The notes below the pieces were generated by a model, which saw only the letters and a list, made by a program, of their open reading frames with translations, was not told the DNA's origin and searched no databases. DNA of 64,000 bases from Niastella koreensis GR20-10 (GTDB lineage Bacteria; Bacteroidota; Bacteroidia; Chitinophagales; Chitinophagaceae). The stretch spans positions 6,026,744 through 6,090,743 of the forward strand of contig NC_016609.1 in the NCBI RefSeq assembly GCF_000246855.1, given 5' to 3'. This document shows positions 60,632 to 64,000 of the stretch, one piece after another; the first letter of the stretch is position 1, and every line of letters begins with the position of its first letter. A program made the translations under genes and the position numbers.

Positions 60632-63600
60632 CTATTCGAATTTCAGGTCAAGACCCAATCCTCTCAATTCATGCACCAATACATTGAACGACTCAGGAAT
60701 ACCGGCTCTTGGAATATTATCACCCTTAACAATAGCCTCGTAGGTTTTTGCACGGCCGATAATATCATCCGATTTAAGCGTAAGCAATTCCTGCAGGATG
60801 TTTGAAGCACCGTAAGCTTCCAGTGCCCACACCTCCATTTCACCAAAACGCTGACCACCAAACTGAGCTTTACCACCCAGCGGCTGTTGTGTGATAAGAC
60901 TGTAGGGTCCGATAGAACGGGCGTGCATCTTATCATCAACCATGTGGTGCAGTTTAATCATATAAATAACACCCACGGTAGCTTTCTGGTGGAAACGGTC
61001 ACCGGTTTCACCATCATACAGGTGCGTGTGGCCGTAGCTTGGCAAACCTGCATTATTGATGTTTTGAGCAATTTCGTCAGTAGTAGCACCATCGAAGATC
61101 GGTGTAGCGAACTTCACACCCAATTTCAAACCGGCCCAGCCTAATACAGTTTCATAGATCTGGCCCAGGTTCATACGGGAAGGAACCCCGAGTGGGTTCA
61201 ACACAATGTCAACCGGCGTACCATCTTCCAGGAACGGCATGTCTTCAGCACGCACGATCTTGGCAACGATACCTTTATTACCGTGGCGACCGGCCATTTT
61301 ATCACCTACTTTCAGCTTACGCTTAACAGCCAGATATACTTTAGCCAGTTTCAACACACCGGCAGGTAATTCATCCCCGATTGAAATGTTGAATTTCTCC
61401 CTCTTATATCTACCCAGTTCTTCGTTGTATTTGATGTTGAAGTTGTGCAACAAGGTATTAATAGCATCATCGATAGAAGCGTCACCAGTCCAACCCAGCG
61501 GGTTTACATTCTGATAGTCGATAGAACCCAGGTTCTTTGGATTGAATTTGGCGCCTTTACCGATCTGCACCTCACCGAAGTTGTTGTTTACACCAGCAGA
61601 GGCCTTGTCTTTCAACAGGGTTTGCAGTTTGTTCAACAATTCTTCTTTCAGGTCTTCTTCATTTTTCTCGTGCACTTTTTCCAGCTTTTCCAGGGCAGCC
61701 TTCTCACGGATCTTCGCGTTCTTATCTTTTTTGGCGCGTTGGAAAAGTTTTTTACCGATCACAACACCTTCTACCCCGTTTGGCGCTTTCAAAGAAGCAT
61801 CTTTGGCATCACCGGCTTTATCACCGAAGATGGCGCGTAACAATTTTTCTTCCGGTGTAGGATCGCTTTCTCCTTTTGGAGTGATCTTACCGATCAGGAT
61901 ATCGCCTTCTTTGATGGCGGCACCTAAACGGATGATACCATTTTCATCCAGGTCTTTGGTAGCTTCTTCCGATACGTTTGGAATATCTGGTGTCAGCTCT
62001 TCTTCACCCAGTTTGGTATCACGTACTTCCAGTTCATATTCAGAAATGTGAATAGAAGTGAACAGATCTTCCTTGGCTACTCTTTCGCTGATTACGATGG
62101 CATCCTCGAAGTTGTACCCTTTCCATGGCATGAACGCCACTTTCAGGTTACGGCCTAAAGCCAGTTCACCACCCTGTACCGCATAACCTTCAGTAAGGAA
62201 GTCGCCTTTTTTCATGCGTTGTCCTTTTCTAACTGCAGGTTTGTGGTTGATACAGGTTTCCTGGTTTGTTTTTATGAACTTGGTCAGTTTGTAAACTTTC
62301 AGGTCATCTTCAAAGCTCACCAAACGGTCGGCTTCGGTACGGTCGTAGCGAACGTGAATTTCACTGCCATCAACGTACTCTACCACACCTTCACCTTCAG
62401 ACAGGATCTGTACACGGGCGTCTCGGGCTGCTTTTGCTTCCAAACCTGTACCCACGATGGGGCTTTCAGGACGGATCAGCGGTACAGCCTGGCGTTGCAT
62501 GTTCGATCCCATCAGCGCACGGTTGGCGTCATCATGTTCCAAGAAGGGGATCAGCGAAGCACTCAAACCCACGATCTGGTTTGGCGCTACGTCCATGAAT
62601 TCCACTTCGTTTTGATCAAGGATCGGGAAGTCACCGGTTTGGCGTGAAGTGATCTTTTCTTCCACGAAATGGCCTTTTTCATCGAGCGGTGAACTTGCCT
62701 GGGCGATCTTGGCGTTATCTTCTTCTTCAGCACTCAAGAAGGTGAGCTTTTTCAGGTCAACCTTTCCATTGTCTACTTTATGATAAGGCGTTTCAATAAA
62801 GCCCATTTCGTTGATCTTCGCGTGTACGCAAAGCGTAGAGATCAAACCGATGTTCGGGCCTTCAGGAGTTTCAATGGTACACAAACGGCCATAGTGGCTG
62901 TAGTGTACGTCACGAACCTCGAAACCGGCTCTTTCACGGCTCAAACCACCGGGTCCGAGTGCGGAGATACGACGCTTGTGCGTGATCTCACTCAGCGGGT
63001 TGGTTTGATCGAGGAATTGTGACAACTGAGAAGTACCGAAGAATGAGTTGATCACTGATGACAACGTTCTGGCGTTGATCAGGTCAACCGGGGTGAACAC
63101 CTCATTATCACGTACGTTCATACGCTCGCGGATGGTACGGGCCATACGGGCCAAACCAACACCGAACTGAGCATATAACTGCTCACCTACGGTACGTACA
63201 CGACGGTTGCTCAGGTGATCGATGTCATCGATTTCCGCTTTACCATTGGTTAAACGAACCAGGTATTTGATGATCTCGATGATATCTTCTTTTGTTAAGG
63301 TCTTTTGATCGAGCGGTTGATTCAGCAACAGCTTGCGGTTGATCTTGTAGCGACCTACTTCCCCTAAATCGTAACGTTTGTCGCTGAAGAACAATTTATC
63401 AATGATACCGCGGGCTGTTTCATCATCCGGCGCATCAGCACCGCGCAACTGGCGGTAGATGTGCTGAACGGCTTCCAGCTCACTGTTTGAAGTATCTTTA
63501 TTGAGGGTGTTATAGATGATAGCGTAATCACCGCCAACATCTTCTTTTTGCACGAATACGCTCTTTGCGTCCATATCGGCAATCATGTCAATTGCTTCCT

Positions 63601-64000
63601 CATCCAACACGGTATCGCGCTCCAGCACAACCTCGTTTCTTTCAATAGACACAACCTCACCGGTATCTTCGTCTACGAAATCTTCTACCCAGGTCCTCAA
63701 TACGCGGGCAGCGAGGCGTTTGCCAAGATATTTCTGTAATGATTTTCTGTCGCTTTTCACTTCGTCTGCCATACCGAACAGCTCCAGGATATCTTTATCA
63801 GTTTCGTAACCGATAGAACGCAACAGTGTGGTAACCGGGAATTTCTTCTTACGGTCAATGTACGCATACATTACGTTGTTGATATCGGTAGCGAACTCCA
63901 TCCACGCACCTTTGAAAGGAATTACGCGGGCAGAATAGATCTTGGTACCGTTGGGGTGAATTGACTGACCGAAGAATACACCAGGTGAACGGTGTAATTG
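60632..64000 (-). CDS. rpoB: DNA-directed RNA polymerase subunit beta, 5'-partial
   Basis: The open frame runs off the right edge of the window: 33 further codons upstream of the internal Met at 63901 are in frame ([16 protein letters not shown] and on). About 1,122 residues are visible. Landmarks of the rifampicin-binding region are [19 protein letters not shown] and [19 protein letters not shown], then [10 protein letters not shown] and [13 protein letters not shown]. Further on are [10 protein letters not shown] and a C-terminal [16 protein letters not shown]. The N-terminal about 130-150 residues are outside the window. Complete otherwise. Confidence 0.98.
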   Translation of the reverse strand, partial: QLHRSPGVFFGQSIHPNGTKIYSARVIPFKGAWMEFATDINNVMYAYIDRKKKFPVTTLLRSIGYETDKDILELFGMADEVKSDRKSLQKYLGKRLAARVLRTWVEDFVDEDTGEVVSIERNEVVLERDTVLDEEAIDMIADMDAKSVFVQKEDVGGDYAIIYNTLNKDTSNSELEAVQHIYRQLRGADAPDDETARGIIDKLFFSDKRYDLGEVGRYKINRKLLLNQPLDQKTLTKEDIIEIIKYLVRLTNGKAEIDDIDHLSNRRVRTVGEQLYAQFGVGLARMARTIRERMNVRDNEVFTPVDLINARTLSSVINSFFGTSQLSQFLDQTNPLSEITHKRRISALGPGGLSRERAGFEVRDVHYSHYGRLCTIETPEGPNIGLISTLCVHAKINEMGFIETPYHKVDNGKVDLKKLTFLSAEEEDNAKIAQASSPLDEKGHFVEEKITSRQTGDFPILDQNEVEFMDVAPNQIVGLSASLIPFLEHDDANRALMGSNMQRQAVPLIRPESPIVGTGLEAKAARDARVQILSEGEGVVEYVDGSEIHVRYDRTEADRLVSFEDDLKVYKLTKFIKTNQETCINHKPAVRKGQRMKKGDFLTEGYAVQGGELALGRNLKVAFMPWKGYNFEDAIVISERVAKEDLFTSIHISEYELEVRDTKLGEEELTPDIPNVSEEATKDLDENGIIRLGAAIKEGDILIGKITPKGESDPTPEEKLLRAIFGDKAGDAKDASLKAPNGVEGVVIGKKLFQRAKKDKNAKIREKAALEKLEKVHEKNEEDLKEELLNKLQTLLKDKASAGVNNNFGEVQIGKGAKFNPKNLGSIDYQNVNPLGWTGDASIDDAINTLLHNFNIKYNEELGRYKREKFNISIGDELPAGVLKLAKVYLAVKRKLKVGDKMAGRHGNKGIVAKIVRAEDMPFLEDGTPVDIVLNPLGVPSRMNLGQIYETVLGWAGLKLGVKFATPIFDGATTDEIAQNINNAGLPSYGHTHLYDGETGDRFHQKATVGVIYMIKLHHMVDDKMHARSIGPYSLITQQPLGGKAQFGGQRFGEMEVWALEAYGASNILQELLTLKSDDIIGRAKTYEAIVKGDNIPRAGIPESFNVLVHELRGLGLDLKFE

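Overview
The window looks like a chromosomal segment of a Bacteroidota bacterium, most likely a Chitinophagaceae member of the Niastella/Chitinophaga type. The support is a type IX secretion C-terminal sorting domain (ThuA protein), TAnnTTTG promoter elements, Bacteroidota-style FPGG TonB C-terminal domains, MacB-like two-domain ABC permeases, many AraC regulators, and the OmpH, rpoC and rpoB sequences on the right. Family calls are from reading the sequence only; no search was run.

Layout. (1) 1-16,500 is an accessory region of regulators and small enzymes (DinB, five regulators of AraC or Crp type, cupin, alpha/beta hydrolase, sugar O-acetyltransferase). It holds an intact GntR/ABC/GIN-domain operon (9,191-12,021) with a candidate operator at its start. 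Many genes here are broken: cupin, SDR, XRE regulator, aldo/keto reductase, DUF2255, AraC and SSB scraps. (2) 16,500-28,561 is a stack of integrative elements at a tRNA-Asp gene (28,488-28,561, minus strand). An intact tyrosine integrase (26,952-28,325) lies next to the tRNA. A frameshifted sister integrase (17,091-18,411) lies beyond a 16-bp copy of the tRNA 3' end (18,501-18,516). A third integrase survives only as a C-terminal scrap (16,503-16,547). The newest island (about 18,517-28,485) carries a translationally coupled methyltransferase/PLD-like plus nucleotidyltransferase pair, an HNH nuclease with a truncated ABC-type ATPase (Septu-like), a DUF3885 fragment, a tandem ExbD-like lipoprotein with a 7-bp repeat in its signal sequence, a frameshifted phosphatase, GNAT, small proteins and an ORF6N protein. 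(3) 28,790-43,495 is a mostly intact region: GH16 glucanase, lipoprotein, PiT phosphate transporter, ThuA-CBM6 secreted protein, ABC permease, TonB-like protein, AraC plus SDR, EamA and PAP2. It includes two broken genes at 31,669-32,816. (4) 43,785-64,000 is core-like: CPA1 antiporter, KTSC, LigD, accA, dapA, rnz, fructosamine kinase, heptose-7-phosphate kinase, APC permease, OmpH, rpoC, and rpoB running off the right edge.

The most unusual signals are three. First, the two-gene methyltransferase/PLD-like plus nucleotidyltransferase operon in the island. Second, a nine-unit array of quasi-palindromes with an exact 21-bp period that starts on the ligD stop codon. Third, a recurring class of 7-, 8- or 9-bp period intergenic repeats whose end unit often supplies the stop codon of the neighbouring gene (rnz, APC permease, OmpH, AraC, CPA1 antiporter). 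One such heptad triplication also sits inside a coding region and puts it out of frame.
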